64,000 nt of DNA from contig DAHUYO010000001.1 of the NCBI GenBank assembly GCA_027315185.1, positions 47,521 through 111,520 of the forward strand, given 5' to 3'. The stretch is from Acidobacteriota bacterium. GTDB lineage: Bacteria > Acidobacteriota > Terriglobia > Terriglobales > SCQP01. The notes beneath the pieces are model-generated. The model was given only the letters and a program-made list of their open reading frames with translations, ran no database searches and was not told the origin of the DNA. This document shows, in pieces, positions 25,928 to 34,533 of the stretch. Both the position numbers and the translations under genes were made by a program. Positions within the stretch are counted from its first letter, which is position 1; each line of letters begins with the position of its first letter.

Positions 25928-27010
25928 GTGACAAGCGTCTGCACTTCCTTGCTGGACATCAATGTCGAGCGCCGAACTCACATTGAAGAAGTCGCGCCCG
26001 GCGTCGGTTTTGTCGCCGCCAGTCCGGTGATGCTTGAACTCCGCCAGCAAATCGGCCAGATGGCGCCCATTGATCTTCCGGTGCTGGTATTGGGGGAAAG
26101 CGGCGTCGGCAAGGAAGTCGCGGCGCGGCTGCTGCACCATCTCTCTCCGCGGCGCGGCGCCCAATTTCTGAAGGTCAACTGCGCGGCGGTGCCCCATGAG
26201 TTGCTGGAAAGCGAGCTGTTTGGGTATGAGGCCGGCGCGTTTACCGGCGCGGTGCGGGCCAAGCCGGGCAAGTTCGAGATGTGTCCCCGCGGCACGATGT
26301 TTCTGGACGAGCTGGGAGAGCTGCCGCCGGCCCTGCAATCCAAGCTTTTGCAGGTGCTGGAAGACCGCACCTTCAGCCGTCTCGGCGGCCGCTCGCTGGT
26401 GAGGGTGGACGCGCGCGTGATCGCCGCGACGAACGTGAACATTGACCGGGCGATCGCCGAGAAGCGGTTTCGGGCCGACCTCTATTACCGCCTCGGAGCG
26501 CTGCAACTGAGGATTCCCCCCCTGCGAGAACGGCGCGAAGATATCGTGCCGCAGCTGCGGTACTTCATGGCGCAGCTCGCCGCGGGCCTGAACCGTCCCG
26601 CGCTGCCACTCAGCGATGAATTGCTGGCGGCGTGCCGGGCCTATAGCTGGCCGGGAAATGTCCGCGAGCTGCAGAACTTCATCAAGCGCTTCCTGGTGCA
26701 CGGGGATCCCGCGGCTGCGCTGGAGGAGCTAACCCCGCGCTGCCTGGCGCGCGCTCCCGAAGCCAATGCTTGGTCCCGCGGCCGGCGGCAGGACTTGAAG
26801 GGGATGGTGCGGGAATTGAAGGCGCGTGCCGAACGGGAAGCGATCCAAGAGATGTTGGCGAGTTGTGGCTGGCACCGCGGCCGCGCGGCGGAGCTGCTGG
26901 GCATCAGCACCAAGGCCCTGAGCCAGAAAATCCGGCAATATGCCATCGCATCACCCTGGGAACGGGCCGACGCGGAGGGGAACCAAGCGGCGGTTCCGGC
27001 GGGCCAGTGA
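25928..27010 (+). CDS. Sigma-54-dependent transcriptional activator 1 (no receiver domain)
   Basis: 360 residues from GTG 25928-25930, which has AAAGGAG five bases upstream; an in-frame ATG at 25838 has no such site. AAA+ domain: Walker A GESGVGKE (about 56-63), the sigma-54 contact loop GAFTGA (about 103-108), Walker B MFLDELGEL and the arginine-finger region FRADLYYRLG. C-terminal Fis-type HTH: RGRAAELLGISTKALSQKI. There are only about 30 residues before the AAA+ domain, so no receiver or sensor domain; activity may be set by a partner protein or by amount. The next activator gene overlaps its stop. Likely regulates the sigma-54-like promoters in this window. Confidence 0.88.
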   Translation: MTSVCTSLLDINVERRTHIEEVAPGVGFVAASPVMLELRQQIGQMAPIDLPVLVLGESGVGKEVAARLLHHLSPRRGAQFLKVNCAAVPHELLESELFGYEAGAFTGAVRAKPGKFEMCPRGTMFLDELGELPPALQSKLLQVLEDRTFSRLGGRSLVRVDARVIAATNVNIDRAIAEKRFRADLYYRLGALQLRIPPLRERREDIVPQLRYFMAQLAAGLNRPALPLSDELLAACRAYSWPGNVRELQNFIKRFLVHGDPAAALEELTPRCLARAPEANAWSRGRRQDLKGMVRELKARAEREAIQEMLASCGWHRGRAAELLGISTKALSQKIRQYAIASPWERADAEGNQAAVPAGQ

Positions 27011-27027
27011 CGGCGGCGGCCAGGATC

Positions 27028-28044
27028 ATGGCGGTGGGCGGCGGAGCGGAAAAGATTCACCGGTCGCTGGAATTGCCGCCGGCCGAGGTGATCTTCGGCC
27101 AAACGGCGGCGATGTCGCGACTGCGGGAGCGGTTGACGCAAGCGGCGGCGACGGAGGTGCCGGTACTGATCGCGGGCGAAAGCGGCGCGGGCAAGGAAGT
27201 GCTGGCGCGGCTTCTGCATCAGCGCTCCGCGCGGGCCGCGGCTCCGTTCGTCAAGATTCACTGTCCGGCCATTCCGCCGGCGCTGCTGGAGAGCGAACTC
27301 TTCGGCCACGAGCCCGGCGCCTTCACCGGAGCGGTCGAGCGACGCATCGGGCGCATCGAGCAGGCCAGCGGCGGCACGCTGTTTTTGGATGAGATCAGCG
27401 AGCTCGACGGCGGCGCGCAAGCCAAACTGTTGGAACTGCTCCAAGACGGCTCCGTCTGGCCGATCGGTGGCGGCGCGCCCCGTTCGGTCAACGCGCGGAT
27501 CGTCTGCGCGACGAGTCGCGATCTGTGGCAGGACTGCCAAACCGGGCGCTTCCGCATCGATTTGTACTTCCGCATCGGCGTGGTCGAGCTCGCCGTCCCG
27601 CCGCTGCGGGAGCGCAGCGATGATCTGCCTGTGTTGGTGGCGTATCTGCGCCGCACTCTGAATGCCACCTATCACCGCTCCGCGCCGCCCCTCTCGGCCG
27701 ATGCCATGCAGTTGCTGGCGGCCCACCCTTGGCCGGGCAACATTCGCGAACTGGAAAACCTGATGAGCCGCTTCGTGCTGTTCGGCTCCGAAGAGCTGAT
27801 TGCCGCCGAGCTGTTGCCAGCGACGCAGCCGGCCGCGGCTCCGCTGTCGTTGCGGGAGGCGGCGCGACGCGCCGGGCTCGAGGCCCAGCGCCAAATGATC
27901 CTCGGCGCGCTGCACGCGCACCACTGGAACCGGAAGGAAACGGCCAAGGCGCTGCGCATCAGTTATCGCGCGCTGCTGTACAAGCTGCGGGACACGGGCA
28001 TTCCCAGCCGCCGCTCCTTGGGCGGCAGCCCGCCGGTCGAATGA
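27028..28044 (+). CDS. Sigma-54-dependent transcriptional activator 2 (no receiver domain)
   Basis: 338 residues from ATG 27028-27030; a GTG at 27007-27009 overlapping the first activator's stop (GTGA) is the other candidate. AAA+ domain with GESGAGKE, PGAFTGAVE, TLFLDEISEL and FRIDLYFRIG, then a Fis-type HTH NRKETAKALRISYRALLYKL. Like its neighbour it has no N-terminal receiver domain. The two are paralogues but diverge outside the motifs, so they may form mixed hexamers or serve different promoters. The Wza-like export gene starts 19 bases after its stop. Confidence 0.88.
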   Translation: MAVGGGAEKIHRSLELPPAEVIFGQTAAMSRLRERLTQAAATEVPVLIAGESGAGKEVLARLLHQRSARAAAPFVKIHCPAIPPALLESELFGHEPGAFTGAVERRIGRIEQASGGTLFLDEISELDGGAQAKLLELLQDGSVWPIGGGAPRSVNARIVCATSRDLWQDCQTGRFRIDLYFRIGVVELAVPPLRERSDDLPVLVAYLRRTLNATYHRSAPPLSADAMQLLAAHPWPGNIRELENLMSRFVLFGSEELIAAELLPATQPAAAPLSLREAARRAGLEAQRQMILGALHAHHWNRKETAKALRISYRALLYKLRDTGIPSRRSLGGSPPVE

Positions 28045-28063
28045 GGAGTTGAAGGAGGAAGCT

Positions 28064-28693
28064 ATGGGAGCGCACATGTCGTTGAGGGCCTGGCGGCCGG
28101 TGATGGCGATGCTGACGAGTCTGGCGGGGATCGTCTCGCCGGGGCCGCATCACCACCATTCCGCCAAGCCCGATCCGGCGCCGGCGGCGCAGCATGCCGC
28201 GGCGGCGGGCTACCGGTTGGGGCCGCAAGACGTGATCTCGGTGGACGTCTGGCAGGAGCCGAAAATCAGCAGCCGTGATCTGCCGGTACGGCCGGACGGG
28301 ATGATCTCCCTCCCGCTGGCGGGGCAGATTCGGGCCGAGGGGCTGACGCCGGCGCAACTACAGGCGGCGATCGCGCGGCGCCTGCGGCCCTATCTCAGCA
28401 ATCCGGCGGTGACCGTCCAGGTGGATCAAGTCCGCAGTCACAAAGTGTATGTCCTGGGGCGGGTGCGCCGGCCCGGCATTTATGTGTTGGCGGGCCCGAC
28501 GCGCGTCCTGGACGCCATCGCCATGGCCGGAGGATTGGCCGAGTTCGCCAACCGCAGCCACATCTATGTACTCCGCCGTCTTGGGGGCGGACGAACCCGG
28601 CGCGTCGCGTTCGATTACAAGCGAGTCATCGCCGGCAAGGACGCCAAGGAGAACGTGCGGCTGCGTTCCGGCGACACCGTGGTGGTGCCCTAG
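28064..28693 (+). CDS. Wza-like polysaccharide export protein
   Basis: 209 residues from ATG 28064-28066, preceded by AAGGAGG at ideal spacing. Probably secreted: a hydrophobic segment VMAMLTSLAGIV near the N-terminus, followed by HHHH and an Ala/Pro linker. Then the poly_export domain YRLGPQDVISVDVWQEPKI and PDGMISLPLAGQI, and a SLBB-type domain KVYVLGRVRRPGIYVLAG with ALDAIAMAGGLAEFA-like text. Forms the outer-membrane/periplasmic exit channel for the exopolysaccharide. No lipobox cysteine is seen, unlike classic Wza. First structural gene of the right locus. Confidence 0.87.
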   Translation: MGAHMSLRAWRPVMAMLTSLAGIVSPGPHHHHSAKPDPAPAAQHAAAAGYRLGPQDVISVDVWQEPKISSRDLPVRPDGMISLPLAGQIRAEGLTPAQLQAAIARRLRPYLSNPAVTVQVDQVRSHKVYVLGRVRRPGIYVLAGPTRVLDAIAMAGGLAEFANRSHIYVLRRLGGGRTRRVAFDYKRVIAGKDAKENVRLRSGDTVVVP

Positions 28694-28714
28694 CGCGAGG
28701 AGCGATTCGAACTT

Positions 28715-30232
28715 ATGGCAAACGAACTCTCAGCACGGCTGTCCGGACAGGATCTTTGGGCGATGGTGAAGCGCCGCCGCTGGGCATGGCTGACGCCCCT
28801 AGTGGCCGGCGCGGTTCTCGGTGGCGTGACGGCGGTGGCGTGGCCGGCCCTGTATCGTTCCCAGGCGCTGGTGCTCGTGGACCAGCAGCAGGTGCCGCGG
28901 CAATACGTGGCCAGCAACGTGGCGACCACGGCCGAGCATCAGTTGCAGATCCTCACCCAGCGCATTCTAAGCCGCACCAAGCTGCGGCAGCTGATCACGC
29001 GGTTGGACCTGTATCCCCGCCAGCGCCGGCGGCTGACGCCGGATCAGGTGGTGGCCCGGATGCGCAAGGACATCAAGATCTCGCCCGTAACGGCTCTCGG
29101 CCAGCCCGATCGTTTGACCGCGTTTCACATCGCCTACGAAGCGCCCTCCCCGCGGATGGCGCAGCGGGTGGTGAATGAACTCACCTCGCTATTTATTGAC
29201 GGCAGCTTGCAAGCCCAGACGGATCAGTCCCAAGGCACGACCAGTTTTCTTCAGGATCAGTTGCAAAATGCCTCGGCCGCGCTGGCACAGAAGGAGCAGC
29301 AGTTGCAGCGTTTCGATCAGGAGCACTTGGATGAGTTGCCGGTGCAGGGGCCGGAGCAGATCCAACTGCTTGCCAGCCTGAGGACCGCCTATAGCGCCAC
29401 CGAAAGCGGCCTGGATGCTGCCCGGCAAGAGAAGGCCTATCTGCGGTCGCTGCAACTGGGCCTCGCGCATGTGGGAACGGACGCGCAGTCTCCCCAGGCG
29501 CATTTGCACAAGCTGGAGGCGCGCTTGGCGCGGCTCGAGGCCGGGCACACGGCGCGCTATCCGGACGTGATCACGACCAAAGCCGAGATCCGCCATTGGA
29601 AGGCCGAATTGAAGAGCCAGCCGGTCCACGGTGCAGCCTGGCAGGGCTCCCCGGCAGCGGTGCGCCTGGCCAGCCGTTTGCGCGCCGTGCAGATGCAGAT
29701 CGCGACGCGGCGCCATACGCTGGCCGCGTTGGCGGCCCAGATGCGCCGTGTGGAGGGCGAACTGCGCGTGGAACCCTTGCGCGCCGGGCAGTTGGCGAGT
29801 TTGGAGCAGTCAGTACAGGACGCCCAAAGCCATTACCGCTCCCTGCTGGCCAAAACCCAGAACTCCGAGCTGGCCACCAATCTAGAGGAGAGCCAGCAAG
29901 GGGAGCGCCTGGAGCTGCTGGACCCAGCCAATCTGCCGCGCCACCCCGTGGCGCCGAACCGCGTGCTCTGCGTGATCGGCGGGTGGTTATTGGGCTTGGT
30001 TGCGGGCGCCGGTTTGGTGGTGCTGCTGGAGCTGAGCGATCGTCGTTTGCGGGGCGAGGCGGGATTCGTAGCCGTCTCGGGTCTGCCCGTTCTGGCGGCC
30101 GTACCTCAGCTGGCCTCGCCGGGCAGGAAGCGGCGGGCCGTGTGGCGATGGTGTGGCGAGTGGACCGCGGCAGGCGTACTGCTGGTCGCCGCCTTGGCTT
30201 CGACGGTGCTGACGCTGAAGGGGGCTTTGTGA
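28715..30232 (+). CDS. Polysaccharide chain-length determinant (exosortase-system type)
   Basis: 505 residues. N-terminal membrane helix WAWLTPLVAGAVLGGVTAVA (about 23-42), periplasmic region with coiled coils (about 150-400, many Gln/Ala/Leu), and C-terminal membrane helices near 425-445 and 485-503. Equivalent to the Wzz/GumC protein at 20951-22513 but only distantly similar; the LVDQQQVPRQYV block in the first periplasmic part is in the same place as LVEAQKVPTSFV there. Overlaps the ATPase gene downstream by four bases (GTGA). Confidence 0.87.
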   Translation: MANELSARLSGQDLWAMVKRRRWAWLTPLVAGAVLGGVTAVAWPALYRSQALVLVDQQQVPRQYVASNVATTAEHQLQILTQRILSRTKLRQLITRLDLYPRQRRRLTPDQVVARMRKDIKISPVTALGQPDRLTAFHIAYEAPSPRMAQRVVNELTSLFIDGSLQAQTDQSQGTTSFLQDQLQNASAALAQKEQQLQRFDQEHLDELPVQGPEQIQLLASLRTAYSATESGLDAARQEKAYLRSLQLGLAHVGTDAQSPQAHLHKLEARLARLEAGHTARYPDVITTKAEIRHWKAELKSQPVHGAAWQGSPAAVRLASRLRAVQMQIATRRHTLAALAAQMRRVEGELRVEPLRAGQLASLEQSVQDAQSHYRSLLAKTQNSELATNLEESQQGERLELLDPANLPRHPVAPNRVLCVIGGWLLGLVAGAGLVVLLELSDRRLRGEAGFVAVSGLPVLAAVPQLASPGRKRRAVWRWCGEWTAAGVLLVAALASTVLTLKGAL

Positions 30233-31158
30233 CCAGGGAAGACGTCCTGCGGCCTGTCCGCCGCCATCCGTTTGCGCTCAGTCCGGATCCGGCTTTTTTG
30301 TGCCCAACGCCGGCTCACGACGAGGCGCTGGCCGGTCTGGTCTACGGGGTGCGAATGCGCCAAGGCATTATGGCGCTGACCGGCGAGGTGGGTACGGGCA
30401 AGACGCTGGTGCTGCGCTGCCTGATGCGGGCGTTGGAGCGGCACCGGGTGCTGTGTTGTTACCTGTTCCACAGCCTGCTCTCCGGCGAGGACCTGATGCG
30501 GTATCTGCTGGCGCATCTCGGCGAGGAAGCGAGCCAACCCATGGGCAAGGCCGACATGATTCTGCGCCTCTCCTCGCACCTACTGCGGCAGCATCGCGCC
30601 GGCTGGCTGCCGCTGCTGATCATTGATGAGGCCCAGGACCTGTCTCCGGAGGCGCTGGAAGAGGTCCGATTGCTGACCAACCTGGAAACCGCGGAGTGCA
30701 AACTGCTCCAGGTCGTGCTGGCGGGCCAGCCGGAGTTGGACGGCCAATTGGATTCGCACCGCCTGCGGCAGCTGAAGCAGCGCGTCGCGATGCGGTTTCA
30801 TCTGCCCGCCCTAAACCAGGAACAGACGCGGGCCTATGTGGTGCGGCGGCTGCAATTGGCTGGCGCCGAGGATGTCGTCTTCACGCCGGCGGCATTGGAC
30901 CGCGTGCATGACGTGGCGCAAGGCATACCCCGTGTGATCAATCTGCTGTGTGGCGGCGCGTTGCTGCTGGCGACCAGCCAGCAGCAGTTGCGGATCGGCG
31001 CCGCCATGGTGGACGAGGTTGCCGCGGATCTGCGTTTGTCCGCAGCCGGCGCCGCCGATGCTCCCTTGGCCGCGGCGGCCGCGGCCGGCGAACCAGGGGA
31101 GCCGGATTGGGCCGTGTCCAGCCGTCAAGAGGCAGTGAATGGAGGGATCAACTCATGA
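30229..31158 (+). CDS. ExeA/GspA-like AAA ATPase of exosortase EPS operons
   Basis: 309 residues from GTG 30229-30231 with AAGGGGG upstream. Begins with the HPFALSPDPAFLCPTP block usual in this family, Walker A GEVGTGKT (about 49-56), Walker B LPLLIIDEAQDLSPEALEE and a winged-helix-like AAA lid. In XrtA-type operons this ATPase always sits beside the chain-length and kinase genes; its exact role is unknown but it probably helps assemble the export complex. C-terminal tail is Ala-rich. The next gene overlaps by four bases. Confidence 0.85.
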   Translation: MTREDVLRPVRRHPFALSPDPAFLCPTPAHDEALAGLVYGVRMRQGIMALTGEVGTGKTLVLRCLMRALERHRVLCCYLFHSLLSGEDLMRYLLAHLGEEASQPMGKADMILRLSSHLLRQHRAGWLPLLIIDEAQDLSPEALEEVRLLTNLETAECKLLQVVLAGQPELDGQLDSHRLRQLKQRVAMRFHLPALNQEQTRAYVVRRLQLAGAEDVVFTPAALDRVHDVAQGIPRVINLLCGGALLLATSQQQLRIGAAMVDEVAADLRLSAAGAADAPLAAAAAAGEPGEPDWAVSSRQEAVNGGINS

Positions 31159-31979
31159 GCCGGATCTATGAGCTACTGCGCCGCCTGGAAGAGGGGGGCG
31201 ACAACACCCACGAGCTGCTGCTGCCCGGATGGCCGGGGGAGGATCAAGGGCGGACAGCCATCGAATTCCGCGACCAGGACTGCGCGCCGGACGCGGAGCG
31301 CCTGATCGCCACCGAACAGAACCGGCTGGCCGCGGCCGAGGCATTTCGCCGCCTGCGGTATCAGCTGGAGCAGAGCCGGGCTCGGCAAGCCTTGACCACG
31401 GTATTGGTGACGAGTGCGGTGCCGCGGGAAGGGAAGACATTAGTGGCATTGAACCTGGCGCTGACGCTGGCGCTGGCGGTGACGCCGGTCCTGTTGATTG
31501 ACGGCGACCTGCGCCAGCCTGGAGTCCCGGCCGCGCTCGGGCTGCCTCCAGCCGAGGGGTTGGCCGAAGCGCTGGAACGGCGGCGCAAGTGGCGGGACAC
31601 CGTGCGGCGCGTGCGTCCCTATGGCGTCTACTACCTTCCTGCGGGCGTGCCCACCACCAGCCCGGGCGAGCTGTTGGCTTCCGCCGCGCTGCGCACCATT
31701 CTCCAGGAAGCGGCACGCAGTTTCGCCTGGGTGATCATCGACTCTCCGCCCTTGGCCGCCTTCGCCGACAGCCTGCAACTGGCGTCCGCCGCGGACGGAG
31801 TGCTCCTCGTGGGCCGCGAGGGCATAACGCCGGAGCCGGAGCTGCGCCATGCGGTGCAGGCTTTGCAGGGATTTCCGCTGCTGGGAATGGTGCTGAACGG
31901 AGGCGCGAAAGATGCCGCTGGGTATTACCGCGGCTACGCGGTTCCCCAATTGGCGGCCGGAAGGGACGCACTCGCGTGA
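31155..31979 (+). CDS. CpsD/CapB-type tyrosine kinase (exosortase EPS system)
   Basis: 274 residues. Walker A TSAVPREGKT, Walker A' LLIDGDLR and Walker B VIIDSPPLA define a BY-kinase. The C-terminus has only a small tyrosine group (GYYRGY) compared with the cluster in the other kinase. N-terminal 30 residues (SRIYELLRRLEEGG) are like the lead segment of exosortase-linked kinases. Overlaps the ATPase gene (ATGA) and the following sugar-transferase gene (GTGA). Expected to control polymer length with the protein at 28715-30232. Confidence 0.87.
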   Translation: MSRIYELLRRLEEGGDNTHELLLPGWPGEDQGRTAIEFRDQDCAPDAERLIATEQNRLAAAEAFRRLRYQLEQSRARQALTTVLVTSAVPREGKTLVALNLALTLALAVTPVLLIDGDLRQPGVPAALGLPPAEGLAEALERRRKWRDTVRRVRPYGVYYLPAGVPTTSPGELLASAALRTILQEAARSFAWVIIDSPPLAAFADSLQLASAADGVLLVGREGITPEPELRHAVQALQGFPLLGMVLNGGAKDAAGYYRGYAVPQLAAGRDALA

Positions 31980-33331
31980 GCAAGGCCCTGCAAGCATGCC
32001 TGCCGCCGCGGATGCTGGGGCTGGCGATCACCGAAGTGGTGCTGATTGGCGCCGCTTTGACGCTCGCGACCCGGCTCACCATTGCGGGCTCAATGTGGCC
32101 CCCGATGACCACCGCCCGGATCGTTCTCGCCGGCGCGGTCGTACTGCTCTGCCTGCACTATTTCGACCTGTATAGCTCTCCCATCGCCGTCAATCCGCGT
32201 GAGGTCGCCGTGCGGGTCACACAGGTGTTGGGAACGGCCTGCGTGGTGCTTTCGGTGTTGTATTTCGCCGATCCATGGATCCAGTTGCGATGGGCTTCGG
32301 TGCTCGGCGGCACTGTTCTGACGGGGTTGATGTTGGCCGCCAGCCGCACCATTTTCCTGCGCCTGGTGGGTTCTGCTCGCCTTGCACAGCGCGTATTGTT
32401 TCTCGGCGCCGGCCCGGTGGCGGCGGCCCTTGCCGCGGAGATCGCCCAGCGGCCCGAGATGGGGCTCTGTCCGGTGGGGTATGTGGGAGACCCCGATAAC
32501 GGCATGGGGGCGCTGCCACGCGTGTCCGACACGCGCGAGCTGGTGGAGGTGGTGCGGCGGGAACGCATCGCTCGCGTACTGGCCGCTGGCCCTGGGCCGG
32601 AAACGCTGCCCGTGGATCTGCTGCTGGCCTTGCGCCAGGAGCGCATTTTGGTCGAAGATGCGGCGCAAACCTATGAAGCCGCCACCGGCAAGGTGGCGTT
32701 GGCCGCCTTCCGGCCAGCCAGCCTCTACGCCGGCGGCGCGGCGGCCGGCGACGCCATGCAACGCGCCTCGTCCCTGCTGTTTGCCTTGCTGCTGTTCATT
32801 CCGGCGCTGCCGCTGATGGCGCTGGTCGCCGCGGCGATCCATTGGGACTCTCCGGGGCCGGTGATTTTCCGCCAAAAACGCGTCGGTCAAGGCGGCGAAG
32901 TGTTCACGCTGTTCAAGTTTCGTACGCTGCGCCACAACGCCGACGCCGGCGGCGCACCCCGCCCGGTAGAGCGCGGCGACTCCCGCCTGACGCGGATCGG
33001 TGGTTTTCTGCGCCGGTGCCGGATGGATGAGTTGCCGCAACTTTGGAACGTGATCCGTGGCGACATCAATCTGGTCGGTCCACGTCCATTTGCGGTGGAG
33101 CAAGAACAATGGCTGGCCGCATCCATTCCCTACTACCGGTACCGCTGGCTGGTGCGGCCGGGCATTACCGGGTGGGCGCAAATCCAGAACGGCTACTGCG
33201 CGAGCCTCGCCGATAACGAGGAGAAACTCGCCTGCGACCTCTTCTATATCAAGCACCGCGGCTTCGGGCTGGACCTGATGATCCTGTTTTTGACGTTGAA
33301 GATTTTGCTGCTCGGGCGGGGGGCGCGCTAG
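31976..33331 (+). CDS. Polyprenyl glycosylphosphotransferase (EpsB-like, multi-membrane)
   Basis: 451 residues from GTG 31976-31978. Four to five N-terminal membrane helices, a central Rossmann-like region (LFLGAGPVAAALAAEIAQRP), one further membrane helix near 265-285 and the sugar transferase domain with PGPVIFRQKRVGQ, LFKFRTL, RMDELPQLWNVIRGD, NLVGPRPF and PGITGWAQIQNGY. Initiates exopolysaccharide repeat synthesis on undecaprenyl phosphate. This is the full-length WcaJ/EpsB architecture, unlike the short-form transferase at 16340-17488, so the two loci start their repeats with different enzymes. Confidence 0.9.
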   Translation: MSKALQACLPPRMLGLAITEVVLIGAALTLATRLTIAGSMWPPMTTARIVLAGAVVLLCLHYFDLYSSPIAVNPREVAVRVTQVLGTACVVLSVLYFADPWIQLRWASVLGGTVLTGLMLAASRTIFLRLVGSARLAQRVLFLGAGPVAAALAAEIAQRPEMGLCPVGYVGDPDNGMGALPRVSDTRELVEVVRRERIARVLAAGPGPETLPVDLLLALRQERILVEDAAQTYEAATGKVALAAFRPASLYAGGAAAGDAMQRASSLLFALLLFIPALPLMALVAAAIHWDSPGPVIFRQKRVGQGGEVFTLFKFRTLRHNADAGGAPRPVERGDSRLTRIGGFLRRCRMDELPQLWNVIRGDINLVGPRPFAVEQEQWLAASIPYYRYRWLVRPGITGWAQIQNGYCASLADNEEKLACDLFYIKHRGFGLDLMILFLTLKILLLGRGAR

Positions 33332-33333
33332 CC

Positions 33334-34533
33334 ATGCACACCGCCGCGGCCGTCGTATTGTGGTGCGCGCTGGGCCTGATCGCCTACGCCTATCTCTTCT
33401 ATCCAATATTGTTGTGGCTGGCGTATGCGGTCGTCCAGCTCGCCCGCGACTGGCGCTACTTGGGAGGGCGCCGCAACCGCCGCGCGTCCGCGCCGCCGCA
33501 ATGGCCCGGCCTCAGCCTGGTCATTGCCGCCCACAACGAGGCGCGCTTCCTGCCCGCCAAGCTGGCCAACCTGCGCCAGCTGGACTACCCCGCCGGCCAG
33601 CTTCAGGTGATCTTTGTTTCCGACGGCTCCGATGACGAGACGGCCGAGATTCTGCGCCAAGCCGAGGGCATCGAGCTCATCGTGCTGCCGCGGCGCGGTG
33701 GGAAGGCGCAGGCGTTGAATGCCGGCGTGCAGCGTGCCCGGCATCCGCTGTTGGTGTTCACCGACGCGGCCACCTTGCTGGCCCCGGATGCTCTGCGGTG
33801 TCTGGCCCGTCATTTCAGCGATGTCCATGTCGGCGCCGTCTGCGGCGCGCTGGAGTTTCGGTCCACGGAGGAGTCGCAGCGGACCGAGGGACGGTTTTGG
33901 CGCTACGAGTCGCTGCTGCGGTTGATGGAGGCGCGGCTGGGAATCAGTTTGACCGCCAGCGGAGCGTTGTATGCCCTCCGCCGCGAATGCTGGCAGCCCC
34001 TGGGAACGCGCACGCTGCTCGACGATTTCCTCATCCCCATGCGTGCCTGCGCCGCGGGGTTCGCCATACGCTATGACCCGGAAGCGCAGGCCGTGGATTT
34101 CGCCGCCGCCAGCGTGGAAGGCGAGTTTCTGCGCCGGGTGCGGCTGGCGGCGGGCAGTTTTCGCGCCATGGCCGCGTTGTGGCGCATGCCCATGCCGGTG
34201 CGCACGCGATTCGCCTTGGTGTCCCATAAGCTGCTGCGCTGGATCGCGCCGTTCTGCCTGCCCTTGTTGCTGGCCGCGAATGCGATCTTGGCGCTGGCCC
34301 CAGGCGGGGCGGCCGGATTCCGAGCCCTGTTGGCGGTTCAGATGGCGTTTTACGCCCTGGCGCTCGCCGGCATGCGGCGGCGTCCCCCGCGTCCCGCTCC
34401 GCGTCTGGCGCGGGCCGCCTATTACGTTTTGGCCATGAATGCCGCCTTTGTCGTGGGACTGGTTCAGGTGTTGGCCGGCCGCGACCAGGGAGTATGGCGG
34501 CGCCCGGAGGAGGCCACGCAAGGAACGTTATGA
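33334..34533 (+). CDS. Membrane-bound glycosyltransferase family 2
   Basis: 399 residues. One N-terminal membrane helix (about 5-30), a GT-A domain with LSLVIAAHNEARFLPAKLANL, FVSDGSDDET, FTDAATLLAPDA and a later LDDFLIPMR, and three C-terminal membrane helices. This resembles processive GT2 enzymes that build a chain while it is held at the membrane. QxxRW is not seen as such; RRVRLAAGSFR occupies that region, so it may be non-processive. Starts two bases after the sugar-transferase stop and overlaps the next gene by four bases. Confidence 0.87.
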   Translation: MHTAAAVVLWCALGLIAYAYLFYPILLWLAYAVVQLARDWRYLGGRRNRRASAPPQWPGLSLVIAAHNEARFLPAKLANLRQLDYPAGQLQVIFVSDGSDDETAEILRQAEGIELIVLPRRGGKAQALNAGVQRARHPLLVFTDAATLLAPDALRCLARHFSDVHVGAVCGALEFRSTEESQRTEGRFWRYESLLRLMEARLGISLTASGALYALRRECWQPLGTRTLLDDFLIPMRACAAGFAIRYDPEAQAVDFAAASVEGEFLRRVRLAAGSFRAMAALWRMPMPVRTRFALVSHKLLRWIAPFCLPLLLAANAILALAPGGAAGFRALLAVQMAFYALALAGMRRRPPRPAPRLARAAYYVLAMNAAFVVGLVQVLAGRDQGVWRRPEEATQGTL

